NCBI RefSeq assembly: GCF_002368395.1
Contig: NZ_AP018254.1
Coordinates: forward strand, 4,030,001 to 4,094,000
Length of the DNA stretch: 64,000 bases
Source: Calothrix sp. NIES-3974
GTDB taxonomy: Bacteria > Cyanobacteriota > Cyanobacteriia > Cyanobacteriales > Nostocaceae
Reading direction: 5' to 3'
The notes beneath the pieces are model-generated. The model did no database searches. It was not told the origin of the DNA and saw nothing but the letters and a program-made list of their open reading frames with translations. This document shows positions 24,785 to 33,292 of the stretch, in pieces (positions within the stretch are counted from its first letter, which is position 1; each line of letters opens with the position of its first letter). A program made the position numbers and the translations under genes.

Positions 24785-26347
24785 AGTTTTAGACAATTGG
24801 GTAGGAATTTCAATCATAAACTGCGTTTCCGAAGTAGAAGTAGAGGGTTGAAAGTATAATTTACCTTGATGTAATTGCGTGATGATTTGATGACTGATGG
24901 ATAATCCTAATCCTTTATTTTGTCCGATGGGTTTAGTTGTAAAAAAAGGTTCAAATATTTTCTGCTGAATACTGGGGTTGATACCGATACCATTGTCGAT
25001 GATAGAAATGCGAATCCATCCTGGTTGAGCTAATTCGCTACGAACGAGAATTCGACCTGTTGTTGTCGAAGACATGGTAATTGCCTCAATGGCATTGGTA
25101 AGTATATTCATCAAAACTTGATTAATTTGACTGGGATAACAATCAATTTCTGGAAGTTGCTGGTATTCGCGAATTATTTCAATTACTGGTGTTGTTGATT
25201 TAGCTTGTAGACGATGCTGAAGTAAGGAGATGGTACTTTCTAGTCCAGTATGAATATCGACGATTTTGCGTTCTGACTCATCTAAACAAGCAAAAGCTCG
25301 CAATCCTAGCACGACTTCTTTGATTCTTTCGGTTCCTGTCAGCATCGATTGTATAACTTTGGGAATATCTTCGCTGATAAACTCAAAATCTATTTCCTCC
25401 ATGTGTGCTAAAGCCTGTGGAGGAATGGGAACTATTTCTTGTTTATATAAGTTGATTAACTCCACCAGATGCTGGCTATATTGTTGAATATAAGTTAAGT
25501 TACCACGAATAAAACTGACCGGGTTATTAATTTCGTGGGCTATTCCTGCAACTATTTGTGTCAAGCTAGATATTTTTTCATCTTGGATAATTCGTTGGGC
25601 TATTTCTAAGCGTTGAACTGATGTATTTAACTCCTGATTTATATTTTCTAATTTAGCTACTGCTAAATTGCGATCGCGTAAATATGTTTGCAAAATATGT
25701 AATACTAAAAACCACAGGGGTATTAACAAAAAAAATGTCAGTATCATCCACACAAATGACAAACGTAAGTCTTGATGATAACTTTGATTTCTAGATTGTA
25801 AGATTTGTTCTATTTGCTGGTGACGTTTTTCTACACCTTGAGCATAAATTCGCTTTTGAGTTTGATATTCAGGACTAGATAATAACGTTAATGCTGCTCT
25901 AGCTTGGTTTTGCCGTACCAATTCAAAGGAACGATTCTCCATTGCGACTAATTTCTGATTCGCAATGTCAATCTGTTTTGCATCTTGATTAGAATACACT
26001 TCGGGAATTAAATTTATTGACTCTTGAATTGCTGCATCTAAGAGAGGTTCAAATTGGCGATACCTCGCTTCCCATTCCCGATTTCCCGTAGCTGCATTCA
26101 TTCGCGCAGACATGGTTAACACTTCATCCAAATACACTATGCGATCGCTTAGTTTTTGTAACCGCAACTCCTCCTGACTCAGGTGATGAAAGTTTCGATA
26201 GGTACGCCAATTCATCAACAATTGAGGTATAAATAGCCCTAATGTTAACACCACTGCCACTACGATACTATAGGCAGGACGTTTATAGGTAATTGCCTGA
26301 ATACCCTGTAAATGTTGCTGAATTCGCCAAATTTCACCTGAAGCCAT
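24746..26347 (-). CDS. Membrane sensor histidine kinase
   Basis: Two-component sensor kinase, 533 aa. Two membrane helices (about 24-46 and 202-222) bracket a helical extracytoplasmic region of about 150 residues (KRIYAQGVEKRHQQIEQIL). A short coiled coil follows, then the H-box GIAHEINNPVSFIRGN (near 270), N-box QVLMNILTNAIEAI, G1 DNGIGI, F-box FEPFFTTK and G2 GLGLSISHQII. All catalytic boxes are intact. The last 12 residues and the stop codon come from the MITE-like element at 24660-24784, so the natural tail has been replaced. No cognate response regulator is adjacent. The signal is unknown. Confidence 0.92.
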   Translation of the reverse strand: MASGEIWRIQQHLQGIQAITYKRPAYSIVVAVVLTLGLFIPQLLMNWRTYRNFHHLSQEELRLQKLSDRIVYLDEVLTMSARMNAATGNREWEARYRQFEPLLDAAIQESINLIPEVYSNQDAKQIDIANQKLVAMENRSFELVRQNQARAALTLLSSPEYQTQKRIYAQGVEKRHQQIEQILQSRNQSYHQDLRLSFVWMILTFFLLIPLWFLVLHILQTYLRDRNLAVAKLENINQELNTSVQRLEIAQRIIQDEKISSLTQIVAGIAHEINNPVSFIRGNLTYIQQYSQHLVELINLYKQEIVPIPPQALAHMEEIDFEFISEDIPKVIQSMLTGTERIKEVVLGLRAFACLDESERKIVDIHTGLESTISLLQHRLQAKSTTPVIEIIREYQQLPEIDCYPSQINQVLMNILTNAIEAITMSSTTTGRILVRSELAQPGWIRISIIDNGIGINPSIQQKIFEPFFTTKPIGQNKGLGLSISHQIITQLHQGKLYFQPSTSTSETQFMIEIPTQLSKTLYLDFPQGSDKP

Positions 26348-26435
26348 GTATGTTTTGTATAAGTATATATATTTACTTGTATAGTATACGATGAAACTTT
26401 AATTACTAATAGTCCAACACATAAGTTTTGAGGGG

Positions 26436-26549
26436 TTCGTAGTAGTAGCTCTAGCTCCGAAAAAGCTTTACCAGAAAGGTGCTATACCCGCAGGGTTGTC
26501 TTAGACTAGCGCTAATACTAACCTTTCTTCACCCATCAAAATTAATGCA
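26436..26549 (-). repeat. Dispersed TGATGGGT repeat, copy 2
   Basis: On the minus strand it begins CATTAATTTTGATGGGTG and continues AGCGCTAGTCTAAGACAACC then GGGTATAGC. It closely resembles 38268-38377 on the plus strand. It fills most of the spacer between the kinase and the aldo/keto reductase. Confidence 0.7.
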
Positions 26550-26566
26550 ATAGACTATATGGACTA

Positions 26567-27604
26567 TTAGGGTGCAGGATTCGGATAGCGTAAGTGTATG
26601 GCTTCGATTTCCGCTTCGATTTCTGGGGTGAGGTTAATATTTATACTGTTAATATTTTCCTGTAATTGGGGAATGGTGGTTGCGCCGATAATTGTACTGG
26701 AAACGAACCAGCGACTACGGACAAAGGCTAGGGCTAAGGCTGTGGGGGAAAGATGATACTTTTGAGCTAGTTCTGTGTAGGCTGTCACGGCTGGTTTGAC
26801 GTTGATTTTTGTGTATCTTTGACCAAAGCCGGGAAACATGGCTAATCGACTTTGGGGAGGGCTTAGTTGTACATGCTTTCCGGTTAAGTAACCAAATGCG
26901 AGGGGACTGTAGGCTAGTAGTCCGACGTTTTCTCGATAGCAAGCTTCTGCAAGACCCATCTCGAAGGTGCGATTAATCAGGTTGTAAGCGTTTTGAATGG
27001 AAATGACTTTGGGTAATCCTAATTTCTCAGCTTGTTGACAAAATTCACACACTCCCCAGGGGGTTTCATTGCTTAAACCGATATAACGAATTTTTCCTGC
27101 TTGAATTAGTTTGTCAAAGGCTGTTAACTGTTCCTCAATGGGAATCTGTTCCCGTTCATGGCGGAGATCAAAATTCGTATTCCCAAAAATGGGCACATAG
27201 CGGTCTGGCCAGTGAATTTGGTATAAATCAATATAATCGGTTTGCAAGCGTTGTAAACTAGCTTCCACTGCTGCTTGGATGTTTTTGGCATCGACCCGTG
27301 GCGAACCGTCCCGTATCCATTTAAAAGAACGTCCCGCACCGACGATTTTAGTGGCAATAATCACCTTATCCCGTGGCTGATGTTTCAGCCAGTGACCCAG
27401 GTAGGTTTCCGTTAAACTGTAGGTTTCCGCTCTGGGGGGTACGGGATACATCTCCGCGGTGTCAATAAAATTAATACCCGCATCCACTGCCAAATCTAAT
27501 TGAGCATGGGCTTGTTCTATGGTATTTTGCTGTCCATAGGTCATGGTTCCCAGACAAATTTCGGAAACCAGAAGGTCACTATTTCCCAGTTGGTTATATT
27601 TCAT
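26567..27604 (-). CDS. Aldo/keto reductase
   Basis: NAD(P)H-dependent oxidoreductase of the aldo/keto reductase superfamily (Tas-like), about 345 aa from the ATG at MKYNQLGNSDLLVSEICLGT. The catalytic tetrad region is visible: DAGINFIDTAEMY (Asp and Tyr), VIIATKIVG (Lys) and DLYQIHWPD (His). The C-terminal cofactor segment is STIIGATTIPQLQENI. It starts 14 bp after the pyrR stop, so the two probably share a transcript. The physiological substrate cannot be predicted. Confidence 0.92.
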   Translation of the reverse strand: MKYNQLGNSDLLVSEICLGTMTYGQQNTIEQAHAQLDLAVDAGINFIDTAEMYPVPPRAETYSLTETYLGHWLKHQPRDKVIIATKIVGAGRSFKWIRDGSPRVDAKNIQAAVEASLQRLQTDYIDLYQIHWPDRYVPIFGNTNFDLRHEREQIPIEEQLTAFDKLIQAGKIRYIGLSNETPWGVCEFCQQAEKLGLPKVISIQNAYNLINRTFEMGLAEACYRENVGLLAYSPLAFGYLTGKHVQLSPPQSRLAMFPGFGQRYTKINVKPAVTAYTELAQKYHLSPTALALAFVRSRWFVSSTIIGATTIPQLQENINSININLTPEIEAEIEAIHLRYPNPAP

Positions 27605-27617
27605 AGACCTGCTCAAC

Positions 27618-28160
27618 TTAATCTCCAATTAACTCTACCCCATCCCGTCCATCAACATCACTGAGAAAGACTTTGACAATTTCTTCTTTGGAGGTTGGCA
27701 GTTGTTTACCGACAAAATCTGGGTGGATGGGAACTTCTCGATGTCCGCGATCGACTAACACGGCTAAACGGATCACCTCCGGTCTGCCGTATTCATTGAC
27801 TGCGTTCAGTGCTGCGCGAATTGTTCGTCCTTTAAAAATCACATCATCCACTAGGACAACTGTTTTATTGGTTAAATCAAAGGGAATTTTCGTTTTGGCT
27901 GGGGTGCGAAAACCTTGATTGTCCAGGTCATCGCGATAAAAAGTAATATCTAAAGCTCCCACATTGACGGGAACATCCTCCATGATTTCGATTTGTCGTC
28001 CTAATTGTTCTGCGAGGGGAACACCCCGTGTATATACTCCAATCAGAACGAGTTGGGAAAGGTCGGGAGTGGTTTCGATGATTTGGGAGGCTAAACGGTT
28101 TATTGTCCGTCGAATTTCTTCCGGGGAAAGAATTTCCACCACTTTGGTTGGTTGGTTCAT
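27618..28160 (-). CDS. pyrR: PyrR: uracil phosphoribosyltransferase / pyrimidine regulator
   Basis: 180-aa PyrR-type phosphoribosyltransferase. The PRPP-binding motif [20 protein letters not shown] is near residues 94-113, and the N-terminal part [19 protein letters not shown] is typical. In Bacillus, PyrR is an attenuator protein for the pyr operon with weak UPRTase activity; in cyanobacteria, with no adjacent pyr genes as here, the regulatory role is uncertain. It is followed 14 bp later by the aldo/keto reductase gene. Confidence 0.93.
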   Translation of the reverse strand: MNQPTKVVEILSPEEIRRTINRLASQIIETTPDLSQLVLIGVYTRGVPLAEQLGRQIEIMEDVPVNVGALDITFYRDDLDNQGFRTPAKTKIPFDLTNKTVVLVDDVIFKGRTIRAALNAVNEYGRPEVIRLAVLVDRGHREVPIHPDFVGKQLPTSKEEIVKVFLSDVDGRDGVELIGD

Positions 28161-28289
28161 AATGATTTACCTAGGTAGGGAACAGGGAGTAGGGAATGGG
28201 GAGTAGTTTTTTTAACCGTCTTGATAAATTTAAATCAATTGATGGCAACAGGGAGACGTGACATGTCGTGTTTCTACTTCAATTCACCG

Positions 28290-29186
28290 TTATTCCACAA
28301 AACCTAAATGGTTGGCAACTGGACGTTCATTGGTAGGTATTTTGGCATGTACCGGGGAATTTAACACCTGGGGACCAGATGGGGTGTTTATTGCTAAAGT
28401 TGTAGAGCCACCACCATCGAGATGTAACGCTGCGTCGGTATTTAATTCCTGCATAAATTTTGCCAATTCGTGACGGGTAATTCCTTCGCTATACAAGGGT
28501 TGTTTCCCATCAATCGCAACTAATGAGAGTTTTTTCCCTGTTGCATCGACACCAATGGCTAAACGAGAGTAGGGTGTATCTGTACGGGTGTCCGTATTCG
28601 GTTGAATTTTGCCATTCAACACCAATATCTGACTACCTGCAACACCGTTAATTGTGTTCGCGGGACATGTTTGAGTTCCTGGTATTTGAGCGCGTCCGTC
28701 TTCGAGAAAACAAATCACATGCCATCCTGCACTTGGTCTACCGTAGGTTTGCCGATGGGAAATATTTTGCCCCAAAGTTCCCACGCGATCGCCGGAACGT
28801 GGATAATAATCCCAAGGTGTATTTTCATAAAATGGTTGGAAGTAACTGGCGTTAATTGCTAGTTTGGGGGCAAATTCTTGAATAAATTCGGATGTTGTCC
28901 GCGCAATCGTTTGATTACTTTTGATTCTACGCGCAGGAGTGACGATAGGTTTGATATTCCCCTGATTCAAGTCAATTGTGACAACATGAATCATCATGGG
29001 ACGAGGTTGGTTACGAACGATTCGTTGATAATTAATCCCGCTAAATAGTTGCTTTTGGGTGTCGGTACGTGGGGGACGGCGATAATGGAACCATCCCATC
29101 ATCAGCAATGGGAATGCTAGCAACAATACACCTGCAATCAGCAGCGATCGCTGAATGGGTACTAAGGATGTTTTTGTGTTTCTCAT
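28290..29186 (-). CDS. Membrane-anchored phosphodiester glycosidase-family protein
   Basis: About 298 aa from the ATG at MRNTKTSLVP, which has a good Shine-Dalgarno sequence (GGGGAG, 6 nt upstream). One N-terminal membrane helix (about 15-35, LLIAGVLLLAFPLLMMGWF) suggests export with a membrane anchor. The rest is a NAGPA (DUF2233) domain, related to N-acetylglucosamine-1-phosphodiester alpha-N-acetylglucosaminidase. Conserved segments are FAPKLAINASYFQPF, GVAGSQILVLNGKI, RLAIGVDATGKKLSLVAIDG and LNTDAALHLDGGGSTTLAI. It probably acts on surface polysaccharide or cell-wall phosphodiesters, but this is family inference only. Confidence 0.88.
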   Translation of the reverse strand: MRNTKTSLVPIQRSLLIAGVLLLAFPLLMMGWFHYRRPPRTDTQKQLFSGINYQRIVRNQPRPMMIHVVTIDLNQGNIKPIVTPARRIKSNQTIARTTSEFIQEFAPKLAINASYFQPFYENTPWDYYPRSGDRVGTLGQNISHRQTYGRPSAGWHVICFLEDGRAQIPGTQTCPANTINGVAGSQILVLNGKIQPNTDTRTDTPYSRLAIGVDATGKKLSLVAIDGKQPLYSEGITRHELAKFMQELNTDAALHLDGGGSTTLAINTPSGPQVLNSPVHAKIPTNERPVANHLGFVE

Positions 29187-29587
29187 TATCTCCCCATGCA
29201 AATTATTCTGATTCAACCCGCCCTATTCAAGGCTTACCACGAGATGGGGGCGAATAATCATAGGTAAACACCCCCTCAAATCAAAAATCTCACCAATCCA
29301 CCATAATGGCGATCGCTGCCAGCTAGGGAATCGAACGTCTTAAATATTACTAAAAAATAGAAAAAATCAGTATTTATTCGTCAAAAAATCGAGTTTTTAT
29401 TTGACGGCAAAGTATATATAGGCACTTTTAATTAGATTACAGAATAAATGCGATCGCCTGAATTCCCTCCCTATCTCCTTTGGGAAAAATTTGGGGAAAT
29501 TTCACTAACATAGAGACGTAGCACCGCTACGTCTCTACGGGTAGGTGTGAAATTGGATTTCAAAACACCCCGAATCCGCATTAACAA
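29187..29587. other. Non-coding spacer of 400 bp
   Basis: No gene. Contains HIP1 sites and an AGAGACG/CGTCTCT hairpin at 29511-29537, just after the convergent peroxiredoxin gene, where it may act as a terminator-like structure. Confidence 0.5.
29511..29537. repeat. AGAGACG/CGTCTCT hairpin
   Basis: Perfect inverted repeat TAGAGACGTAGC / GCTACGTCTCTA around ACC, located 50 bp past the peroxiredoxin stop codon. Same outer stem as the hairpin at 3989. Confidence 0.85.
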
Positions 29588-30157
29588 CTAACCAACGAAT
29601 TCTTTGCGACCTGCGACTTCGGTTCCCCGTGGTACGCCTTTGAGGTAGGCTAATACAGTGTCTGCGTCGGAAACTTCAAAGGGGTCTGTAGGGCAGTTGT
29701 CGTCGAAACCTTCTTCAATGAACATTTTCTCGATTTTACAATCATTGACGACCATCGCATATCGCCAAGAACGCATCCCAAAGCCCAGGTTGGATTTGTC
29801 TACCAGCATCCCCATTTTCCGGGTAAATTCCCCGTTCCCATCGGGAAGCAGAAACACGTTTTTCGCTCCCTGCTGTTTACCCCACTGGAACATGACGAAG
29901 GCATCATTTACCGATAAACAAATTATTTCATCGATCCCTTGAGCTTTAAATTCTTCGTAGAGTTCTTCATAACGGGGTAAATGGGTTGAAGAACATGTCG
30001 GTGTAAATGCACCAGGTAGGGCAAATAATACAACCCGCTTTCCACCAAATATCTCTTGGGTTGTTCTGTCTTGCCAACGATAGGGGTTCGGACCGGGTAC
30101 TGACTCGTCACGAACACGAGTTTTAAATACTACATTGGGTACGCGCTCTGGTGCCAT
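29588..30157 (-). CDS. Peroxiredoxin, PrxII type
   Basis: Thiol peroxidase of the Prx5/PrxII group, 189 aa, reducing H2O2 and alkyl peroxides, usually with glutaredoxin or thioredoxin as donor. The peroxidatic cysteine is Cys55 in [17 protein letters not shown]; other cysteines lie in [17 protein letters not shown] and FDDNCPTD. The [13 protein letters not shown] and [12 protein letters not shown] segments complete the family pattern. It is divergent from a PerR-like regulator gene, the same arrangement as the Synechocystis sll1621/slr1738 pair, with a palindromic operator candidate between them. Confidence 0.93.
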   Translation of the reverse strand: MAPERVPNVVFKTRVRDESVPGPNPYRWQDRTTQEIFGGKRVVLFALPGAFTPTCSSTHLPRYEELYEEFKAQGIDEIICLSVNDAFVMFQWGKQQGAKNVFLLPDGNGEFTRKMGMLVDKSNLGFGMRSWRYAMVVNDCKIEKMFIEEGFDDNCPTDPFEVSDADTVLAYLKGVPRGTEVAGRKEFVG

Positions 30158-30215
30158 ATTTACTTACCTCTGAGTCGAAATTAATTTTAAATTTTAGTTT
30201 GGACTAATTGATTAC

Positions 30216-30238
30216 TATCTCAGAATAATTCTGAGATA
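30216..30238. promoter_or_regulatory. Candidate PerR/Fur operator
   Basis: Perfect 23-bp palindrome with half-site TATCTCAGAAT and a central A, midway between the divergent peroxiredoxin and PerR-like genes. It is A+T rich at the centre (AGAATAATTCT), as PerR and Fur boxes are. That it is bound by the neighbouring regulator is inference from position and shape. Confidence 0.75.
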
Positions 30239-30362
30239 AGATTTTGTCAATATAGGAAATTATTTAATTAAGCAAAAGAGTTGTAACTGATTTTGAGTAC
30301 GGAGATGTTATGATTATGGGATGAAGGCAATTGCAACAGACTATCGGGGTATTTGGGGCATA

Positions 30363-30815
30363 ATGGGAGAAAAACAGCAGCAATCGGAGGAAATAGTTCA
30401 AATCCTCAAATCAAAGGGTTTACGGGTGACACCCCAGAGGTTTGCGGTATATGCCAATTTGCGATCGCGTAGTGACCATCCCACCGCAGAGCAGATATGG
30501 ACAGATTTGAATCGGGATTATCCGGTGTCTTCCCAAGCAACGATTTATGCAGCATTACAATCTTTACGGGAAGCGGGTTTAGTACGGTCAGTGTTATTAG
30601 AAGAAGGAGTTTCCCGTTACGATGCGAACGTGGAAAAACATCATCATTTTCGTTGTCAATGCTGTGGGATGATTGAAGATATTCCCTGGAACGCGTTAAA
30701 TGAAATTAATTTGCAGGCATTACGTCCAGGGTTGGTAGCTCAAAGTTATGAAGTGAGAGTGGAAGGGATATGCGATCGCTGTTCAGTAAATCAGCGACCG
30801 GAAAATGGTGGGTAG
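30363..30815 (+). CDS. perR: PerR-like Fur-family peroxide regulator
   Basis: Metal-dependent repressor of the Fur family, about 150 aa from MGEKQQQSEE; an in-frame ATG 14 codons upstream (30321) is possible. The winged-helix domain holds LKSKGLRVTPQRFAVYANLR and SSQATIYAALQSLREAGLVR. The hinge and metal-binding part is VEKHHHFRCQCCGMIEDI, with paired Cys, and the C-terminal GICDRCS completes a four-Cys structural zinc site. The divergent peroxiredoxin gene and the palindrome between them support a PerR (FurC) role over an iron-responsive Fur. It converges on purD, with 9 bp between stops. Confidence 0.88.
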   Translation: MGEKQQQSEEIVQILKSKGLRVTPQRFAVYANLRSRSDHPTAEQIWTDLNRDYPVSSQATIYAALQSLREAGLVRSVLLEEGVSRYDANVEKHHHFRCQCCGMIEDIPWNALNEINLQALRPGLVAQSYEVRVEGICDRCSVNQRPENGG

Positions 30816-30824
30816 GTTTTTCAA

Positions 30825-32096
30825 CTACAACACTCGATGACCGATATCTCGGCGAAAATACATTTGCTCAAAGGCAATTTTACCAATACCTGCATAGGCA
30901 GATGCCAGGGCAGTAGCAAAATCTGGAGCAGTTGCAGTCACATTTAACACCCTTCCCCCGTCCGTAAGAATTTGGGAGGACGCTAATTTCGTCCCCGCGT
31001 GAAATACGGTTACTCCCAAGCTTTCAGCTTCCCTAATTCCAGAGATCGGTTTACCTTTGGTGTAATTACCGGGATACCCTCCGGATGCGAGGACGACCGT
31101 AGCAGCAGCTCCTGGTTGCCATTGTAAAGGCAACATACTTGCCAAACGTTGTTCTACACAAGCAAGCATCAACTCATCCAGGGGTGTAAGTAACATCGGT
31201 AATAACACCTGGGTTTCCGGGTCGCCAAATCGACAGTTAAACTCCAATACCCGAAAATCCCCCTGGGGAGACACCATTAATCCAGCGTATAGCACCCCTC
31301 GATAATCAATTCCTCTGTTGCGCAGTGCTGCGATCGCCGCTTCTAAAACCTGAGTTTGCACCCGTGCCATTAATTCATCCGTCGCAATAGGTGCAGGAGC
31401 ATAGGCTCCCATACCCCCCGTATTTTCCCCCGTATCCCCCTCACCAATGCGTTTGTGGTCTTGGGCAGGTAGCAGGGGCACAATGGTCACACCATCAGTC
31501 AGGGCTAATACGGACACCTCCTGACCAACCAAACATTCTTCAATGACCACAAAATTACCCGCACTACCAAAGGCTCCCCCAAAAATCATCTCTAGGGCAT
31601 TTTCTGCCTCCGCGACGGTTTGAGCAACAATTACACCCTTCCCTGCGGCTAATCCATCAGCTTTGACAACAATCGGTACACCTTGGGATTGAATGTAGGA
31701 TTTGGCTGCCGATAAATCCGTAAATACCGCTGCCTTCGCTGTGGGAATTCCCGCTTCCTGCATTAACGCCTTAGCCCAGGCTTTACTAGCTTCAATTTGC
31801 GCACCCGCCTTCACAGGTCCAAAGACCTTGAGTCCCTGGGCTTGGAGGTAATCAGTGATACCCAAAGCCAGGGGAACCTCTGGCCCAACTACAACTAAAT
31901 CGATGCCATTGGTATGGGCAAAATCTGCCATCCCGGCGAAATCATCAACTCCATAGGGAATATTTTCCGCACCACTCAAACTAGCCGTTCCTCCATTACC
32001 CGGCGCACAAAAAACCCGTTCCACCCGTTTTGACTGTAGCAACTTCCAAGCGATCGCGTGTTCTCTACCACCATTTCCAACAACTAAAACCTTCAC
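30825..32096 (-). CDS. purD: Phosphoribosylamine-glycine ligase (GAR synthetase)
   Basis: ATP-grasp enzyme of de novo purine synthesis, 423 aa, joining glycine to phosphoribosylamine. The N-terminus MKVLVVGNGGREHAIAWKL is diagnostic. Other conserved parts are DLVVVGPEVPLALGITDYLQ, VVKADGLAAGKGVIVAQT, HKRIGEGDTGENTGGMGAY and RVLEFNCRFGDPETQVLLP. Normal length and no unusual features. The small ORF at 32222-32371 lies upstream on the same strand and may share its transcript. Confidence 0.97.
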   Translation of the reverse strand: MKVLVVGNGGREHAIAWKLLQSKRVERVFCAPGNGGTASLSGAENIPYGVDDFAGMADFAHTNGIDLVVVGPEVPLALGITDYLQAQGLKVFGPVKAGAQIEASKAWAKALMQEAGIPTAKAAVFTDLSAAKSYIQSQGVPIVVKADGLAAGKGVIVAQTVAEAENALEMIFGGAFGSAGNFVVIEECLVGQEVSVLALTDGVTIVPLLPAQDHKRIGEGDTGENTGGMGAYAPAPIATDELMARVQTQVLEAAIAALRNRGIDYRGVLYAGLMVSPQGDFRVLEFNCRFGDPETQVLLPMLLTPLDELMLACVEQRLASMLPLQWQPGAAATVVLASGGYPGNYTKGKPISGIREAESLGVTVFHAGTKLASSQILTDGGRVLNVTATAPDFATALASAYAGIGKIAFEQMYFRRDIGHRVL

Positions 32097-32221
32097 GATA
32101 ACCTCGTATTTGCGTTCCTAATCACAAATTGCAGATTACCATCTAATTTTGATTTTGGATTTTAGATTTTGGATTTTGGATTAGGGTGTATAAACTATTT
32201 CCTTCTATCTCCTGTATTCTC

Positions 32222-32371
32222 TCAATATTCATCATTCTGTTTTTGTAGATACACAATCTGACTACGTGTATCTAGTTTACGCATAATCGTTTTCGAGCCA
32301 GGACGGGCTTGTTGGGCGAGTATACTAATTGTGAAGGTTAATCCCAGTGCTAAGAAAATTTTTTCCCACAT
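32222..32371 (-). CDS. Small hypothetical protein with N-terminal hydrophobic segment
   Basis: A 49-codon frame, starting MWEKIFLALGLTFTISILAQ and ending QIVYLQKQNDEY. A GAGG lies about 12 nt before the ATG (GAGGCGATCGCTATG). The first 20 residues are a hydrophobic helix, either signal anchor or signal peptide (cleavage after ILA possible), followed by a basic stretch (RPGSKTIMRKLD). It lies 126 bp upstream of purD. I do not recognise it. Credible by start signal and composition, but unproven. Confidence 0.5.
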   Translation of the reverse strand: MWEKIFLALGLTFTISILAQQARPGSKTIMRKLDTRSQIVYLQKQNDEY

Positions 32372-32509
32372 AGCGATCGCCTCGCAGGTGTTTATTACAT
32401 ACCCAAGGAAGGAGTTAACATCTAGACTAGGTAATTAGCGCGGTTGGGGACAATGATTTAAAACCTGATGATTATGTGATTGATGTCACAACCATCTGCT
32501 AGAAACAAT

Positions 32510-32659
32510 CCAACGATTTTGTCGAGACAACCCAACAATTTTATCGAAACAACCCAACAATTTCGTAGAGACGACCCAACAATTTCGTAGAGACGACCCA
32601 ACAATTTCGTAGAGACGACCCAACAATTTCGTAGAGACGACCCGTCGGGTCGTCTCTAC
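32510..32659 (+). repeat. 22-bp tandem array ending in an AGAGACG hairpin
   Basis: Six tandem copies of a 22-bp unit (CCAACAATTTCGTAGAGACG then AC) start at 32510, 32532, 32554, 32576, 32598 and 32620. The first two are diverged and the last four identical. The array runs into a perfect hairpin at 32631-32659 (GTAGAGACGACCC / GGGTCGTCTCTAC around GTC). The repeat unit includes the left arm of that hairpin. Confidence 0.92.
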
Positions 32660-32721
32660 AGCAATCCAAAATCCAAAATCCCAAGTTATAATTTTTGTGC
32701 GGATGAACGTAACAAAAATTT

Positions 32722-33051
32722 ATGAGTAACCCTGTTGTACAAGCCTTTTTTGTTGGTCGTGCGATCGCCGAAGTTTTAAGCGAGCGTACAGAACGTGCCC
32801 TTACTGATGTTTTAAGTGAGTGGGGTAAGTTGGAAGCCGAAGCGAGAGAAAATCTACGTCAGTTTACAGATGAGGTGATTGAAAGAGCGAATCGAGCAGC
32901 CCAAGCGGCAGAAACTGGTGTTTATACGACTCAGTACACGAGTGGTGAAGCACCGGGGGATATTCAAGCTAATATTGACGATTTACGGGCGGAAATGGCA
33001 ACTTTACGTTCAGAATTGCAGCGCTATCGTAGTGGCAATTCGGCAGAATAG
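32722..33051 (+). CDS. Small conserved helical protein, unknown function
   Basis: A 109-aa soluble, highly charged protein. It starts MSNPVVQAFFVGRAIAEVLS, then a long amphipathic helix (LSEWGKLEAEARENLRQFTD), a short non-helical linker (TGVYTTQYTSGEAPG) and a second coiled-coil segment (DIQANIDDLRAEMATLRSEL). The pattern is typical of small cyanobacterial/plastid conserved proteins with coiled coils, but I cannot name a function. It is preceded by the 22-bp array and followed by the UbiB-type kinase 240 bp later. Confidence 0.75.
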   Translation: MSNPVVQAFFVGRAIAEVLSERTERALTDVLSEWGKLEAEARENLRQFTDEVIERANRAAQAAETGVYTTQYTSGEAPGDIQANIDDLRAEMATLRSELQRYRSGNSAE

Positions 33052-33292
33052 GACTCTCCCGATTCAAATTTGGTAAAAATTAATACACTGTTGGTGAAAC
33101 TGGAAAGTTGAAAAAAAATCGGGATGATAGGGTAACTTCCAAGTCCCTCATCCCTAATTTACCAGTTTCGTAACGGATGGAACCACGGTGAGGGGAATAG
33201 TTGCTGTATAAAAGATAAAAGCAAAATTTACAAAGAATTTGTAGTAAGTTAAGTTTGGTGATTAGCTCAAGCACCGGCGGTACGCGAGGTAT

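Noticed and set aside
29318-29340. Possible tRNA T-arm (GGGAATCGAACG) before the peroxiredoxin gene
   Set aside because: No acceptor, D-arm or anticodon stem can be built around it on either strand.
32510-32659. CRISPR array
   Set aside because: The 22-bp units are directly adjacent without spacers and there are no cas genes nearby.
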